A stretch of 64,000 nt of DNA from Cymodocea nodosa (lineage: Eukaryota; Streptophyta; Magnoliopsida; Alismatales; Cymodoceaceae): positions 12,102,501-12,166,500 of the forward strand of contig CM072341.1 of NCBI GenBank assembly GCA_036874045.1, written 5' to 3'. This document shows positions 11,563 through 23,978 of the stretch, one piece after another (within the stretch, counting starts at the first letter, position 1; every line of letters starts with the position of its first letter). A program made the translations under genes and the position numbers. Under the pieces are notes generated by a model, which searched no databases, was not told the origin of the DNA, and worked only from the letters and a program-made list of their open reading frames with translations.

Positions 11563-13639
11563 TCAATTTCCCATCCTTCTCCTTCAAAAATAATGGGAAA
11601 CTATTGACTTGTAATATAATAAATATTATATAATTATAATAAATTAAAATATTGTAATTATAATAATCAAATAATGTATAATAATTATAATAGATTAAAA
11701 TAAATAATAATGTATTGTAATTATAATAGATAAAATATATATATTTGAAGAATGATATTATATTATAATATGTTAAAGAACAATAATGTTAATGTTACAA
11801 GAATAAATTATATATTAACATATTTCAACTCAACTTAATAATAAGCTAAATAAGTAATATTAATTCTAGTACAACATAAGTAATTCTAGCACAACTTAAT
11901 AACATTAAATAATATGTTAACATATTCTAATGTAGCATAAATACTACATTAAATAAATAACATTGAGTGAGAATATTTACTTGAAGATCTTGTAAACAAA
12001 TTAGTTAAAATGAATGTTAATGATCTTGATGAAGCTTCTACTGTTATTGAAAAAAAGAAATACATTGTATCAGTGAAATAAGTATTGAAAAAATTTAGAT
12101 TGTAATAGACAATGTTATTTATGTTAATTATAAGCATGTTTTTTCACATTTTACGTCTATATTTAATAAAATTTTAATGTATATTATAATATTTAAAATA
12201 TTAATTTTCAAATATAATATTTTTCTAATTTATTATTTAATTTTTAAAAAGTTATTAATTTTTTAATTTCTTATTATTTCCTGTACTATACAAATACCTT
12301 ATTTCCTAATTTTCAGTCATTTCATTTAGTACATAAATAATATTGCATTTCTTGTTATATCTTGTCATGTTCTAACATATCTAATTTTCATTATTTTTAT
12401 CATTTTCTGTTATTTCATTTCTTAAGAGGAAATATGTACAAACATGGCCCAAAGGTGTTCCACTGGTGGCATAGAAAAAAAGTAAGAAAAGGGTATAATA
12501 CCTTTTGTGTTGAATGAATAATAACATCAAAGATGTTTTAGTTTATCTCAAAATTTTTAAATGATAAACACTTATTTTAGTCATATTTGAAAATGATTAT
12601 TCAAGTGTAACTTATTATAAAATAAGCTAAAATAAAAAAGTGTTTCCAAACATGTTTTAAGATGTAAACAAAATAACGTTGGTAAAACAGTGAAGGCATG
12701 TTATTAAAATGGTATTGAGGGATCTCCATTTCAATGAAATATGTGTTGCTACTTTTTACAGGAAAATGATGTACACCTTGGACCAAATTTAGGGCAAAGG
12801 AAGAGCAAATAGCCAGTTGAATTCTTCCATAAGACACTAACAACTAGTGATACAAGCACACATGGTGGGTTTTCGATACCTCTTAGAGCAGTAGAGAAGC
12901 TATTTCCAACGTTGATAAGCTATTTCTAGCAGTGAAGGACGGCAAACTCGCGGACGATGCAACAGCCATTGATAATATCACGACGACGACGTAGTGGCTA
13001 GTGGAGGGTGGTGAGCTCACAAGCGAATCGACAGCAACAGTGGTAGCTGAATGGCTAAACAGCAGCAATGGTAATTGAAGGTTGGGGCGAGTGAACAACA
13101 CTAGTGGTAGTGGTGAACGATTGTGCGACACAATTAGCAAGAGATTTTTCAGACTGGTGCTAGGGATCAGTGAGGGGGAAGGGCAAGATCTTTAAATGGC
13201 CGAAAGATTGGCAAGAAGCATAAAATCACAGGGATAGTTTGACTCTCTCTTTTCACTATGGATGAACAGTGCAAAATGTAGGTGTACCTTGCATTTTCCT
13301 ATACAACATGCTTACGCCTGTTTTCTGATCCTGTGCCAACCGTGATGTACAGTGAAAATCATGACTGACATAGCTTGGCACAAAAACAAACGGTGCCGTA
13401 GAGTCTACACATTTCTTTCCCCACTCCAAGTACTTTCTTCTTCATTTGAAGGTCCTGTATTACACAACCACAAGAAATAATATTGACATTGCAACTATAC
13501 TCCTTGGTTAGTTTACTTATTGGCAATAAGTTAAAAGTTGAATTCTGTTATGTACATAAGTTCTAAAGGATGTATATCTGCATTTATTCTAGCATTTTCT
13601 ATGGAAGTGATTCTAGCATGATGCCCATTTGGCATTTTT
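11563..13639. other. Intergenic, no supported gene
   Basis: 11600-12420 is extremely AT-rich with repeated TATAATAAT/TTATAATAG phrases. 12850-13330 is relatively GC-rich, with open frames on the minus strand composed of Ser, Val and Leu. Its composition resembles the GC-rich end of the solo LTR at 6.4-6.8 kb, and I do not accept a gene. No tRNA or other RNA gene was seen. Confidence 0.4.
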
Positions 13640-14895
13640 ATATGTTGATGTGGAGGGCTTTTGCTACAATTATGAATGAATTCTAAATTACCATATATAA
13701 ATCATCAGTAGCTCTTGTGTTAATAATCCATATATATTTATCCATAGAAGCAAAGAAGACAGATATATTTTTTGCAATAAACACTAGACGTTTAGAAGCC
13801 AAATAAGGTTGAATGCCTGCCATGTTGTTCATATTTTGATTATTTAAAGTAGAGAAATTTAGCAAATCAATAAGTTGGTCATATTGTTCCTATGTTATGT
13901 TGGATGCAATTTTAGCTTCAAACTCTTCAATTATAACATTGTGGACTGCAACTTCCTTATTATGACTATTTGTTCTATTTTACTATTGTTTGTCAAGAAA
14001 GAGTTTATGCATTTTATAACCTTTAGGAAAACCATTCAGCTAATAACAATTTTCAATGTTATTCTCATAATGCACAATAAAGTTTCTTAAAATTCTTCTG
14101 ATTTCTTCAGTTATTATTACTATTCTTATTCTAGTCTTGATGATTGTTTTTAAACTGTTGACTAGTCTATTACTCAACGTGATCAATGTTTTCTATATTG
14201 TTAAAGACGTGTAACAATTTGTTGCTTGTCCTCTTAAAGAGCTAAGTTATAATTCTTGTCAATATTAGGTAAAGTCATTAACAGTATCAACATCTTATTG
14301 TAATATAAGAAGCATTATTCAAACCAAGTAGGAGCTACATAACCTTTTAACACTTATGTCTTTAATAAAGACCCTAATGGCACAAGTACAACCAATAAAT
14401 GGTTTATAACGGGCTAGTTCATTCCATAAAGTTTTTAACTTTGTAAAATTAAGTAGTAACAAAATTTTGATCTTGAACTAAACAAACCAATGAATGATTT
14501 AATTGAAAATTTTGAGGAGCATTGCTTTGTGTAAAACGAGACCGTAAATCCTCTCAAATGTCCTTAGCATAATCCATATATGATATACTATTTGCAATAT
14601 CGATTTCTACAAAATTTACAATCTAGGTTAATGTCATATCATTATAATGCATCCATTGGTGATAATGTTTAGGATTAGATTTCAGCGAAGGTTGTGGAAT
14701 AATACCATCCACAAAGTCAAACTTATTTTTCACATTTAATGTCTTTTTTATGAATCTTTACTACATACCATAATTATCCCTATTTAATTTCTTAGGTACA
14801 AGCATAGCATTTGAATTCCCTCAAGTATTTATGTAACAGGGATTATCTACTTGTTTCCATCGAAATCTCATTTCTATCTTCTATGATAGAAAAAG
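13640..14895 (-). pseudogene. Ty1/copia gag-protease remnant
   Basis: On the minus strand, from about 14890, broken frames recall a copia gag: MRFRWKQVD, NKFDFVDGIIPQPSLKSNPK (14640-14740), WMHYNDMTL, a segment like SISYMDYAKDI and DLRSRFTQSN, and near 14400 WNELARYKPFIGCTCA, the usual LWxELxxxxPxPxCxCA of this family. Further down, near 13690-13760, WIINTRATDDLYM corresponds to the copia protease WIIDTGATDH motif with the catalytic Asp changed to Asn. Many stops and frameshifts are present. Integrase and RT are absent, so it is a truncated copy. Confidence 0.7.
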
Positions 14896-16836
14896 AAGTA
14901 AAAAAGAATTTTAGAAAATATTGAGATGACAAGAAGGAATATAAAGGATCTTGAAAAACTTCAAGGGAAAATAAAGATCTAGTAGATGTGCATGAAAAAA
15001 GAAATCTAATCTAAAAAAGAAGTATATAGAAAAAGTATCAATAGGAAATATAAATCTTATTATGAAGAAAATATAAATAAGATTTGTGCATCTAGAATTA
15101 AACAAAAATAAATTTAAATTATGTTCAATTTTAAATGTCAAAGTATTTATAAATTTTGACAAGAATTGTAAGTCTATGTTATAAGGTTAAAACATAAATC
15201 TAAATTCTCATCTTCTAGGTGAGAATTTCATTTTTGCTTCTTCTTCCAGCAAAAATTTGAATTTTGTTATTAAATGTAAAGTTATATTAATAATATATAA
15301 ACATGTAATGATATCATTATATGCCATATTAATATTTAATTAATGTAATAAAATTTATAATTAATTACATTATTACCAGTTACTTGAATTAATTAATTAA
15401 TGACAATTATATTATATTATTGTCATACACAAATATAAAATTCTAATTTTGTCACTTCTTTGTGTGTACACAAATACTTCAATTTTAATTTCTGTTTAAC
15501 ACTTAAATTTTAAATTTTTCTTTTCATTTAGTTTTATTCAATTCTATTTTCAACTAAAATTCTAATTCTAAATGTGCAATCAGGTTTATAATAGAAATAA
15601 ATCCAAAGTCAATAGATAACAAAATATAATTTTTTTTTGTGATTAGGCTAGAAAAAAAAATGAAAAATTAGTACATCTCATTGAAATGACTAAATAGATG
15701 CTTTAACCATTTGCAGTTATTTATATACCATCATGAATCTTTAGAATAAAATGAATTTCCCGATTAATTAGCTTTAGAATGTACCAAAGACAATCAAAAA
15801 ATCTAGAAGTTCTAGTAAAAGAATAGTGATAAAAAATCTCCAAACTTCTTGTTCATCAGACTTAGGTACCTGCAAACTTTATATATTACAAAAAGAGTGA
15901 ATTAGAGTTTGAAAACTACAATATTTATAATGATATTTAAAATAAAATAAATACATAATACAATACTAACCTAATAGTGTACTCTATGTATTTTAATAAA
16001 CGATTGACTTTTAAAACAAAAATCCTAGTTATTTTTTTAGGGTCCTTCCAAGAAAGTATTTCACTTGTCTTCCACGTTTATACGTGCCGAGTGTAATAAA
16101 TTATTTATATAAAAATTTTTCCAATATATTTATCATTTATTAATGAAATTTTGCTTTTCAAGAAGTCGGCTGAATCATGCAATGCAAATGCCTATTCATC
16201 AATAAAATCGTGAAAAATATCCTCCAGTACATGACCATTATTTTTATGGTTACAAAAGTTATATATATATTTTTTAAAAATTAATATTATCACTTTCACT
16301 TTATTTTTTCTTCTATTATTTTTAATTTTTCCTTCTCAAAATCTATTTGATTCTTCATTTCGGATCATTTGACTTATTAGAGAAAACATTAATTTTGGGG
16401 ATCAAGCTTGGAATATCTTCTCAATATTTATGAAAATCATGATACAAGCACTAGTGCTAATATAGTTATAAAATTCAATTTAAATAAGATCAACATGTGA
16501 CAAATACTTTGGATAATACAAATGCTACAACTTGATTGATACCAGTTTTATGCCTAGAACAAAAGGTGAGAAGATTGGATTAAAAGGGAAAAGCTAAATT
16601 GATTCTGCTTGATTTTTTTGTTGTTGTTTCTTTGTCTATTAGCTTTTCTCAAACCTTTATTCTATTTTGGGACGTCTCTATTTTATTCTTTTTGCCAAAC
16701 TTTTTTCTAGTTGTGATTTCATGAATTTATCAATTTATCTATTCTTTTCAAAAAAATTAATATTATCACCATAATTTCAATTTTAAATAGGTAATATTAA
16801 AGAACACAATAAATCTCTCCAAGTCTACGTGTTCCA
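14896..16836. other. AT-rich intergenic region upstream of L36
   Basis: No supported gene was found. Short minus-strand frames (for example 14911-15162) are Phe/Leu/Ile-rich low-complexity sequence. The promoter of the downstream L36 exon should lie near its 3' end, but no clear TATA box could be fixed. Confidence 0.4.
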
Positions 16837-17046
16837 ATGTACTTGAGCTTTTTCTCCGGCTTCCGAGCATCAAGATTTCAGCAACCGTTGGATTTGCGGT
16901 GCCAACCCACAACCGTTGATCGAAGCACCGAAAGAAACATTACCAAAAAGGAGCAACCTTCGACAGTGGCACTTCCGCCCTACGCCCTACTTCCGGCCAG
17001 ATACGGGCACGCCGAACTGCGACCTCGGCCGCGACCGCGAGGAACC

Positions 17047-17176
17047 ATGAAGGTGAGAGCGTCGGTGAAGAAGCTATGCGAGTACTGCAGGGTCGTCAAG
17101 CGCCGAGGCAGAGTCTACATCCGATGCACGTCGAACCCCAAGCACAAGCAGCGGCAGGGGTTCTCAAGCCTCGCTT
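17047..17176 (+). CDS. Ribosomal protein bL36, exon 1 (nuclear, organelle-type)
   Basis: ATG at 17047 begins [14 protein letters not shown], almost identical to bacterial L36, the smallest large-subunit protein. It binds 23S-type rRNA and is zinc-stabilised. The zinc ribbon C-x2-C-x12-C-x5-H is complete: Cys11, Cys14, Cys27, His33, followed by KQRQG. I end the exon at 17176, before GTGAGC at 17177, because the plant nuclear form continues FSS-A-Y and the split codon begins with T; reading through gives an unrelated tail to 17229. Plant versions of this type carry a C-terminal extension encoded by later exon(s), which I could not find downstream. The frame is also open for 70 codons upstream (from 16837, Arg/Pro-rich), but L36 conservation starts at 17047. 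It is probably mitochondrial. Either the gene has a long intron or it is truncated. Confidence 0.75.
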
Positions 17177-18899
17177 GTGAGCGTCCTCCACCTTCCGAGT
17201 ATGTACTCCTCTCCCCGCTTGATTACTAATCAACTATCTTTTGTTTCGTATCTCATATGTGTAGTCTTCGACACGAATATGTTGTTCTGCAAGCTCCAAA
17301 CGACGATACGTTCCTGGTTATTTTGGGATACTTTTTAGCTCGAAATTGGTAAATTCCAACACATTGAGTCCTGCTGCACGTGGAATACCCACCTTGGCTA
17401 CCAATTTCTGTTGGAATTTCGAAAAATTTTCAAGTTCCAGTAATTCTGAAGGCATAGGGAAGAGGAAGAACTAATATGTTGCCATACTTTTTTCGTGTAA
17501 AATAATAACGTGAAATTGAATTGATTTAACATGCGATAACTTCATGGAGCGATGAGTTGGTATGTTAGGTGCTGCCAAACAGTTTGGCTGGTAAAACCAT
17601 TTAGGTAGATCGTTACTGATTGAGCGATAACTAAACCAATGTTCTGAAAGTTGAAACTCTTCAATGCTACAAGTATTTATCCTTTTGCTATGTCATTTAC
17701 CAAGCTTAATAACTGGCAATACTCATCTTGTTAATGACAATTTTCATTATATCCGAAATTGCATGTGCCTGCATATCACTGATATCAGTGAAACTATCAG
17801 ATGCTGGATATCAAATATATTATTTCCTAACATGGTCTCCTTATCACCTTTTTGATATGCTACCTTTATGAGTAGTTTTCTTGTTTTTAAACAATTCTTT
17901 TGTGTGAGCACTAAGTTTTGGTTCAGAACTTTGTAGATAGTATTGCACTCATACATAGTTGTTGCAACATTCTATACATATTGAGAAGAGATGGAGTGAA
18001 AGCCCATCATCATCCTAGACCTTTTGTGCGGTGCTTATTGATGGTATTGGGAAGGTAGAAATTGTCATGTGTTTGTCTAAACTTTTAAATAGATTACATA
18101 AGATGAAGATAGAAACATTACTAATGAATACGATAATGGATATTAGAAAGCCATGACATCATAGTTATAAGGTGAGTTGCCTTGGGCCATTGGGCTAGAT
18201 CAGATGAGAAGGGATTGCATTGTCAAGTTTTCAGGTGGTTGGTTTCAATCTGGTAATTACCTTAGGTTGCCTTCATTCACTTTGATTGTTTTGCTGCCTT
18301 AATTGCCTTGGTTGTCTTACTGAAATTTGATATTTTTAATGGTGTTTCTATTTATCTATTTGTGATTTATTTTCTTCTTATGTTCTATACTTTTATTTTC
18401 TATTTTGTTTGATTCATTAACATCTCTTTGTACCTCTAATTCTTCTCCTTTACTTCTATATCCCCTTCTTCATCTCTTCTTAATGCTTATTTCTTAGCTC
18501 TCTTCACTTCTTTTCCATTTTTCTCCATCTTCTTTTTGTTTTCATTTTTACATGTAGATACATGAGTTTATGTCTTCTTATTCTCAAATACATGGAAATT
18601 TTCCCTATTTTTATCTCTCTTTACATTTTCTATCCAACCAAGAATTAAAAAGTTGATCTAGATCAATGATTTTTCACCAATCCAAATTGGATTTTTAGAC
18701 TAACAATATCGAAACAATATGTATTTTAGATATTGTTAGGGTTCAAATGATCCTTCCTTTAGGTTTGTCATATTTTTGTGAAGTCATTGGAATTAGAGAT
18801 TTTTTTAAACTACAAAAGGTTGGATTGGTTGATTCATGCATTAGATTGATCGATTCAATGGAGCTGTTTGTTGTGTTGTCACCTCCGTCATGTTGTCAC
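17177..18899. other. Putative L36 intron or 3' flank; no exon 2 found
   Basis: The segment starts with the GTGAGC donor. I looked for a following exon starting with AT-GAA and encoding the short PGQG/GLASL/FGWR-type tail of plant L36 and saw none. Nothing else coding is supported. Confidence 0.4.
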
Positions 18900-20165
18900 C
18901 TCCATCTTGTCATCACCTCTATTGTATCATCACCTCCTTTGCTAATCGTTGAAGCTTCTACCACTCTAAACAATTGAAACTGATTAGGGTTTTTAGTGGA
19001 TTAGATGAGTGATGAAGAGGAAGAAGAAAGAAGAAAAGGGAGGGAGTGAGTCACACATGCGAGAAGAAAAGAAAAAAAGTGAAGGGGAGGATGAGAGAAA
19101 AGGAAAAGAAAAAAAAGAAGAGAGAAGAAGAAAAATAAAAATATTATATTTAAAAATGGTGAAAGTATTAAAAAATCACAAAAAAATTTATATTTTATAT
19201 TTTTTTTAAAATTATATTTACTTATAAATAACATTTTTTCTTATACCTATCTCTTATATTCTCACGAACTTTATTATCTATTTTTTAAATTAATTTACAT
19301 GATATTTTTAAAAAGATATTAAATACATTATATGAATAAAAATTTATAATTTACCCTAAAATCTTATAATCAATAAAATTTTTAATTGTGGAGATGATAG
19401 AAAAGGGAAAGGAAAAAAGAAAAAGAAGAGAAGGGAAGAGAAAAAAAATGAACAAAATTTATTACATAAAAAATGATGAAAGTATTAAAAAATTACAAAG
19501 TCTTGATATTTTTTAAATTTTTTAATGTTTTCTTATGGATAACATTCCTCTTCTACCTATCTATTACATTTTCACAAACTTTATTTTTCATTTTTTTAAT
19601 TAATTTATACAAGATTGTTTTTAAAGATATTAATTATATTATAGGAATAAAATTTATAATTTACTCTAAGATCTTATAGTTGATAAAATTTTTTAATTTT
19701 GGTGATTTTGAAAATTCTTTAGTACTGTACATAATCTTATTAATTTGTGTTTCAGTGTGGATTGTAACTTAAATTCTATTTAAATTTAACTTAACAAATG
19801 TTGAATTGTAATTTAGATTTTATTGAAATCTAACCTGAATTTTAATCATTTGTTATTATGATTTTTTTTCAATTATTTGTATATGATTTAAAGCTTTTCT
19901 CATGAATATGACTACAATATCTCTATCTAATTTATATTTTATGTATGATAATTACCTAAAAAAATTATCTATGTGTTTTTATATGTTTATCATAACTTAT
20001 TTTATCTTATCCTTAAGTTTCAAGTTGAAATTTGAAATTTTTGAACTGTTTCCACAAAAATTTTGTGTTTCCACTAATATGATCTTTGATCTTCGATATG
20101 TTTCCATATTTTGAAGGATCAATCTTCCATATAATATTAATATTTGAAACCTTGATCCCAACACA
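18900..20165 (+). repeat. Left arm of the large inverted repeat
   Basis: It contains a purine-rich block (19010-19140) and two tandem copies of an AT-rich unit. The phrase GAAAGTATTAAAAAAT recurs 317 bases apart (near 19160 and 19477), each copy ending in an ATAAAATTTTTTAATT-like phrase. Confidence 0.7.
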
Positions 20166-20599
20166 TGCAAAAAACTATTTATACAAATGTTTTTAGAAGT
20201 AGATTGGACATCGACTTGGAATAGTCATGAGGTGGTTAGTATGACAGCATAATTAATAAGTAATTATTTTAATATTACATCTAAATCATGAAAAATCTGG
20301 AAAAAGAAAATTAGGAAAAATCAGGGAATCTCTGAAAATCAAAGCATTCACCTTGACCATTCAAGGAGATAACAAGTCATCAACATAATAATGATCATAA
20401 ATCTTTATGATATATCACTCTATAACATCAAGTCAATAATGTTTGCATTAACGTTCAATTTCCAATTTCCAAGTTCTAAATTAAAGAAAATAATATTAAA
20501 CTCCAAGTTTCCAGGTTTAACATTTAGAAGTGTCAAATGAACTAGGCTGAACTGTGCAAACTTGGCTTGACATGGTTTACCTTTCTTGGTCAACGACAT

Positions 20600-20720
20600 A
20601 ACATGGTTTAGTGAGTTGTGCTAGGCTATTGTATGGTGGAACTTTGTTGTACCGACATGACTTGGTTTGACGAGTTGTTACATGGTGGAATTTTGTTGTA
20701 CTAGCATGACGTGATTTTGG
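20600..20720. repeat. Short tandem duplication in the loop
   Basis: TGGTGGAACTTTGTTGTAC and TGGTGGAATTTTGTTGTAC recur about 55-60 bp apart, with flanking CATGACTTGG/CATGACGTG phrases. This is a two-copy imperfect tandem repeat. Confidence 0.6.
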
Positions 20721-20744
20721 CCCATGTGTTGACATAATACAGTT

Positions 20745-22010
20745 GTGCATATGCACGACTAATGTTTCAAATATCAGTATTGTATTGAGGATTAGTCCTT
20801 TAAAAAATGGAAATGTATTAAGGATTGAAGATCGTATCAGTGGAAACATAATACTTTTGTGGAAAATGGTTAAAAAATTTCAAATTTCAACTTGAAACTT
20901 AAGGATAAAATACAATAAGTTATGATAAGCATATAAAAACACTTGAAATTTTTTTAAGCAATTATCATAAATAAAATATGAATTAGATAGAGATATAGTA
21001 GTTGTATGCATAAGAAAAGTTTTAAATCATATACAAATAATTGAAAAAAAATTCATAATAACAAATGATTAAAAATTTAGGTTAGATTTCAATAAAATCT
21101 AAATTACTGTTAATATTTATTAAGTTACATTTAAATAGAATTTAAGTTACAATTCATATTAAAACACAAATTAATAAGATTATGTATAGCACTAAAGAAT
21201 TTTCAAAATCTCTACAACTAAAAACTTTATCAACTATAAGATTTTAGAGTAAATTAGAAATTTTATTCCTATAATATAATTAATATCTTTAAAAAAAACT
21301 TGTATGAATTAATTAAAAAATGAAAAATAAAGTTTGTGAAAATATAATAAATAGGTAGAAGAGGAATATTATTCATAAGCAAACATAAAAAAAATTAAAA
21401 AGTATCAGGATTTTTGCAATTTTTTAATACTTTCATCATTTTTCATCATTTATTAATGTAATCAATTTTTTTCATTTTTTTCTCTTCCATTCTCTTCTTT
21501 TTCTCTTTTGCTTTCCCTTCTCTATAATCTCCATAATTAAAAATTTTATTGATTATAAGATTTTAGGGTAAATTATAAATTTTTATTCATATAATGTATT
21601 TAATATCTTTTTAAAAATATCATGTAAATTAATTTAAAAATAGATAATAAGAAAAATGTTATTTATAAGAAAATATAATTTTTTTAAAAAATAAAAAATA
21701 TAATTTTTTAATACTTTTTCCATTTTTAAATATAATTTTTATATAATATTTTTAATTTTCTTCTTCTCTCTTCTCTTTTCTTTTCTTTTTTCCTTGTTTT
21801 TACTTTTTTTCCCTTTTTCCTTTTTTTCCTTTTCTTCTTTCTTTCTCTCCTCCTCCCCTTCACTTTTTTTTCTTTTCTTTTCGTATGTGTGGATCCTCCT
21901 TTCTTTCTTCTTCTTTTTCATTGACCACCTGACCCATTGAAAACCCTAATGGGTTTCAATGGTCTAAAAGAGTTAGAGGCTTCGATGGTCAACAATGAAG
22001 GTGACAATGC
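20745..22010 (-). repeat. Right arm of the large inverted repeat
   Basis: Reverse complement of the left arm, including the pyrimidine-rich equivalent (21750-21915) of the purine block and both tandem units. The adjoining phrase AAAACCCTAATGGGTTT (21942-21958) pairs with ACTGATTAGGGTTTTTAG (near 18978-18995). Confidence 0.7.
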
Positions 22011-22279
22011 AAACATTGCTTGCAGGCCACTCTACTTGTGGAATGGTTAATCATGCTATTGATCAACACAACCAGAATAGGCTCATGCCAATGGGTTATG
22101 CTTAGGTCATGGTAGTTGTGGCTCGGCTTGACTTGGCCCAACATGAATAGTGTCCAAGCCGTCAGTTATTTAGATCATGCCAAGCTAGTATGACTAGTTG
22201 ACACCTTTACCAACATTGAACATTCAACATAAATGATAACAATTTTCAAAAGTCTTAAACATTAGGAACGTGATGAAAT

Positions 22280-23978
22280 CTCAATGCATCATCTTCCACA
22301 ACATCCCTTGTCATCTTCATCATAATCTTCTTGATTGTCTTCATTTTCTAGAAATTCCAAGACTTCATCATCCCTACCAAGTTGTGCATCCTCTGCTATA
22401 AATGTTAGAACCATTCAAAAGTTAGTACTCAACATAAGAATAAACATAATCAGAGAATATAGAATTAATCAGAGAATATAGAATTATACTATTGCATATA
22501 ACAAATTATCACCATCTTTTTTATTCTTATTAAGTTGTCTTGCTTCTTGTTCAATCATTCTTTCTATCTCGTCCTCATCAAGCAACAAGGTTCCTCATAT
22601 TCCATTAAACATTATTGATAGCATTTATAGAATCAATATGGCATGTAATCTTTTTTGTAGCCATCAACAAGTTTTGTAATGGATTCCTTTAGTCTGTCCA
22701 CGGCTTCATAATGATATCTCATCAACATGCTATCATTTGAATTGACCAATCTCAACACACAAACCAAAGGCTTGCTAGTCCTCACCACAACAAGACATGC
22801 TTTCCAAAATTTAATATCCAAAACATAAGATTGTACAATTTTACATTTGGCTTTTGCATATGTTGAATCTATGAAATCTTTGCTCAGGGAGATAATTACA
22901 AGTCATTCTTATGCTGGAGAAGGCTTTGAAGTGTAAAAAAATTGGCAGCAAATCTTGTGGGTTCAGGGTGTACAATCTGTCCATTCCAGTCTTTTCCTTA
23001 ATAAGGACAAGATGTTGATAAATTTTGTTATCACTGTAGTAAATTTAACCACATCTTTCACATTCTCCATCTCCCTCAAATTCAAGTAGTGTGCCACATG
23101 TGGTGAACAAACTATGGTAGGAAACTTTTCCTGCTACAATCTATTAGCTATTATATAATTTTGTGCACTGTCAGTTACAACTTGGATCACATTTTCTTCT
23201 CCAACCACGTCAACCATTTCCTTAAGAAGCCTGAAAATATTCTCTGCTTTCTTAACACATCACTTGCATCTATAGATTTGAGAAAAATTGTTTCCTTCAG
23301 ATAATAGACCAAAAAATTGATGAGATTCTTATTGCTTCTGTCCAACCAATTATCTGACATAAGTGTGCGGTAAGTCTCTTTCAATGTTAATCTGAATTTA
23401 TTGCCATACATCTTCACATCTTGTTTAGGAGTGGCTAACAAATTTAATCTCATATCATGATAACTAGGAGCCTTATATCCTGCCACCCTGGACCCATACC
23501 TACAACTGCATCCAACATTTATTGAAACAAAAGTGAATTCAAAGCATTAAATGGAATATAGCAATTATAAATCCACTTCACAACATACAAATTTGCAGCA
23601 TCCTTTTCTCTCTTTGTAGAAAGTGCACTCCCAATGGATGGTTGTGAGCCTGGAGTGGTTTGTGGTGCAAAGTATGAACTGACAAGTTCTTTTTCTTTCC
23701 CTGATGATGCCTTCGGAATCTTAGAAGGCCTACTTGCACCATCGTCATTAATCACAATTTCTTTCCTTTTTATGCTAAAAGTTGTACTTTGATTCATCTT
23801 CTTGTTCATCACCATTAGCAGGCAAAGGTCTTTTGTTTTCATTTCTTTTTTCATCTATTTGTTGCAAATTTTTCTGCTTCTGAAACTTAACTTCAAATGG
23901 GATCTTCTTGCATGTTGTTGCATTCCCTGCTTTTCCTACCAAGTGTTTCTTCACACGATTTATTCTACCACCACTCAT
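22280..23978 (-). pseudogene. hAT-family transposase pseudogene (DUF659 type)
   Basis: The minus-strand start near 23978 gives GGRINRVKKHLVGKAGNATT and CKKIPFEV, a BED-type zinc-finger end typical of plant hAT transposases. Next comes a Ser/Pro linker, then IYNCYIPFNALNS (about 23530), GYKAPSYHDMRLNLL (23440-23480), TLMSDNWLDRSNKNLINFLV with FLKSIDASD (23260-23370), which is the DUF659/catalytic domain start, and later FWKACLVVVRTSKPLVCVLR with the segment ending YHYEAVDRLKESI (22640-22815). The tail near 22300-22390 is acidic (EFLENEDNQEDYDEDDKG). Frameshifts and stops separate the pieces, and the region between about 22820 and 23180 is badly broken. Subterminal sequence may extend to about 24800. 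Confidence 0.8.

Larger units (their letters stand above)
18900..22010. mobile_element. Large imperfect inverted repeat (foldback-like element)
   Basis: Left arm 18900-20165 and right arm 20745-22010 are reverse complements over about 1.26 kb, around a 580-bp loop. Anchor pairs are collinear: 18951 with 21983, 19079 with 21863 (GTGAAGGGGAGG), 20011 with 20904 (CCTTAAGTTTCAAGTTGAAA) and 20150 with 20764. The sums stay within 40914-40942, so insertions and deletions are small. Each arm holds two tandem copies of a roughly 317-bp unit. The loop has its own tandem duplication (about 20600-20720). There is no transposase inside. It could be a foldback or long-TIR (Mutator-like) non-autonomous element, or a local inverted duplication. 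Target duplications were not identified. Confidence 0.75.

Noticed and set aside
12883..13140. Minus-strand 85-codon frame rich in Ser, Val and Leu
   Set aside because: No domain or start context; it sits in a GC-rich patch like the LTR ends and looks like non-coding sequence.
19001..19234. Purine/pyrimidine-rich frames of Lys/Glu or Phe/Ser on both strands
   Set aside because: Low-complexity sequence within the foldback arm, not protein coding.
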